Assembly: GCA_026413225.1 (NCBI GenBank)
Contig: CM048555.1
Location: forward strand, 77,569,785-77,633,784
Reading direction: 5' to 3'
Length of the DNA stretch: 64,000 bases
Source: Otis tarda
Taxonomy: Eukaryota; Chordata; Aves; Otidiformes; Otididae
A model generated the notes under the pieces. It had not been told where the DNA came from and did no database searches. It worked only from the letters and a program-made list of their open reading frames with translations. The position numbers and the translations under genes are program-made. Positions 61,458 through 64,000 of the stretch are shown piece after piece. How positions within the stretch are numbered: position 1 is the stretch's first letter; each line of letters starts with the position of its first letter.

Positions 61458-64000
61458 CTACAAATGTCTATGCCATAGGCAAGTAGAGAATAAGGTTTTT
61501 AAATACCTGTCATACTTGGGATATGCTCCTATATTGGACTGCCAAAATTAAGTTTCCTGATTCTATGCTTTCCCTCCTTAATATGGAATGTCAAATTTTG
61601 AGGGACAAGTTACATCACTTTAAAATCTAGGAACCTTCAAAACTTAGGGAATACCTGCACATTCTGACTTTATTCTGATGAACCCATAAATAAAAGAGTC
61701 TAAAGAAGCAACTGTTTTGTTATTGCTTTTCTCAACTTTCTACAATCCATAATATCAATAAAATTTCCATGGTTGTGGAAGAAGTGAATGTTCTTGCTGC
61801 TTTCAGAACTCGATTGTGTGGTTGAACACTGAAACAACAAATAATAGCTGATAGGATGAGAAAATATCTCCAGATCACTGGCTTCAGGACGTCACTGTAA
61901 GGAAAAGAAGGCTTCCTAAGTTTCTAAGAAAGTCAGAGAAAGCAGTTTGATAAATAAGTACATACATGATATTATCACAGTGGTAGTCTGAAAGACAGAG
62001 TAGTCTTGAAATACCCTTTAGCCAGTCAAGACTCTTAGTGTTTCTACTGATTCAGGATAATAAATACATACTTATTTGTGGTTACATAACAAAATGTGCA
62101 ATGATTCCCAGCAGCTCAGTTAGTAATCTAACCTTTACTCTTCTTTTATTTGTCATAATTACAGCAAAAAGTAAATATTCACACATTGCGTGGAATAGGA
62201 AACAAGACTCTTACTAGTTTTATTCAGGCTGAGGGAAACCTTTGAGCTTCAGAAAAGATAGAATTTACATTGGTTTTAATGTTTTTAATAGATATCTCAT
62301 CTCAGTGTAGGGACTATCTTCTTTTGCTTGTTCTTACTCATTTAAAAGTACAAACAAGGAAAAAAAAGATCCCTACTTTCATTATTAGAAATGTAATATT
62401 CGGCAGACTAGAATAAAACCTAGCATCTTCCTATTTAATTTTAGACTATTCTTCAGCAGAGAAGGGAGCATTAACTAACACCTGTGAATGAAGGGAAACT
62501 AAGGCTGCTTTCAAATGACTGTGCAAAGGAAATCATGCAAGCCACACCATGAGAAGGAGATGTACAAAATGATGTATTAGTGCAGGAAATATCAGTGTGT
62601 ATACCAGACAGAAAAAGTGGGAGACCTCAAATTGTACGTGCTCTCTAAGGGGAAACATAGCAAGGAGAGAAGAAAAATTGTCAGCTTCCCATTCATTGTT
62701 ATTATCCTAAAGGAAAAGGTGACTGACATTGTAAAGTTTACAGCAGTATAAAGATAAAGCATATGAACAGAGGCCGTGAGCAAATGGGACTGATGCCTCC
62801 ATTTGTATTCAAGGAAGGACCTCAGAAAAAAAGCCACGTCTCAGTTCTCTCTGATGCTTGTATACGTCAGTACAACATCAGGATTTAGCACATGGAGTTT
62901 TTTTCTAATTCAGACCACACCAGGGAGACTCTGTGAGCTCAGCATGTGCCCAGTTTCCTGAGATAAAAAACAAGCCCTTGATTTCTTCTACACTACTCAT
63001 AAACCATTTGAGCAAGCAGAAAAAGTTTATCCTAAAGATGTGGAGCCTCTGACACACCCCTGCTCGAGACGGTAGGAGGTGCTAAAGCAAGGGATCCATT
63101 TTAGTATAGTTTTGAAGAAAGAAATGAACAAATCCTACTCAGTTTCCTTCTGCTGGCGTACATCAGGAGGGGGATTTCCACCAACAGGAACCTCCTGCCA
63201 ATAATGTTTATACTGATTCTTCTTCAAATTAAGGCCCTATGTAAGGGGCCCACCTGAGATAAGGACCCTTGTGTAGAAACTGCACAAATAGAAGAGATGA
63301 ACAAAGCTCTCCTGCTGATAGAAACATCACCACAGACTCACAATTCCTGTGTGGCATGAAATACACACTGGCCTGGGGTCATGATAATCTCAAGGCTGTC
63401 TGTCACATTTTAGGCCCCCTGAAAATCCACTCTTGCAAAGGAAAAATCACTTCCCCAAGCATCTTATAACTGAGATGTAACAAAAGTAGTAGTCACGACA
63501 GTTGACTTTACAGATAGGAAACTGGAACAGAGGAAGATTTATTAATTTGCCTAAGGCTGCAGAATAAGTGCATGGTAAAGGAACAGAATTTAGGAGGGAA
63601 ATTAAAGCAGTAAATAAAACAGGACTAAGCCCATTCTGTGGCCTTGTTTAAAGCAAAGTTTAATGATGGCTGAAGTCTTTTCCTCCCAGGTGATAGGGCA
63701 GCGTTGACTGGGGCTGGAGGTGGACATTCAAAGGACAAGATTCAACAGGCAAGCTGTGATAAAAGGAATTCTTATTAGATGTTATAATTTAAAATATTCC
63801 TATAAGGAAAAAGGGGCCAGAGATGTGGCAGAATTTCCATCCATGGAGATTTTCTTAACTAGCCTAGACATGCCTCTCTGTTCTTTGGGACTTGATGTGT
63901 ATCTCAGTCTTTACATTTATTTGAAGTTTCACACTAATATCTGGCTGCAGTTCTCCAGTGTCTTGCTGCTTGCAAGGCTGTTTGTTTGAATTCGTATGAA
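61458..64000. other. Unique AT-rich sequence
   Basis: No gene or repeat family is identified. Open frames of 66-89 codons (62592-62837, 63269-63469, 63720-63989) show no family resemblance. Confidence 0.6.

Noticed and set aside
1..64000. A CRISPR array, operon, phage or other prokaryote-type system
   Set aside because: Regular spaced repeats, ribosome-binding sites and dense coding are all absent. The repeats identify a bird nuclear genome.

Overview
This 64 kb window looks like AT-rich, gene-poor DNA from a bird nuclear genome. The lineage call rests on repeats. At least nine recent CR1 LINE fragments carry the typical avian 3' end (motif ggttggaagggacc plus short ATTCTATG-type repeats), and there are five solo or partial LTRs of the ERVL-like type common in birds. 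The order of bird cannot be fixed from this. No bacterial, organellar or viral gene organisation is present. I see no rRNA, convincing tRNA, CRISPR array or complete protein-coding gene. Nearly all open frames are short chance frames, or frames of CR1 reverse transcriptase remnants read in sense or antisense.

Layout. 1-14 kb is mostly unique AT-rich sequence with one young CR1 tail (7.1 kb) and hints of ancient CR1 (6.0, 14.1 kb). 15.0-15.9 kb holds a very degraded CR1 on the minus strand. 17.6-21.2 kb has a tRNA-SINE-like remnant, two weak candidate exons on the minus strand (17.7-17.9 and 21.06-21.19 kb) and a solo LTR of 631 bp (18.5-19.2 kb). 22-24 kb has an older CR1 tail and an LTR fragment. 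26.4-28.6 kb is a repeat cluster: a CR1, a 1.1 kb solo LTR rich in GC, and directly abutting it an inverted copy of the 18.5 kb LTR family. 28.6-39.6 kb is unique or ancient sequence. 39.6-56.1 kb is the most repeat-dense part, with six CR1 pieces and a truncated second copy of the 1.1 kb LTR. 56-64 kb is again mostly unique, with an ancient CR1 at 60.3 kb and one CR1 tail at 61.3 kb.

Nothing works together as a gene system. The CR1 copies are all 5'-truncated, and the longest (1.1 kb) has lost its catalytic aspartates. No LTR has an internal retroviral region. The most interesting observations are: two CR1 copies about 98% identical with the same 5' truncation point but different flanks; a long open frame antisense to the LTR family that is partly shared by two diverged copies; and three short segments that look like spliced exons. 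I found no evidence for an undescribed functional system.
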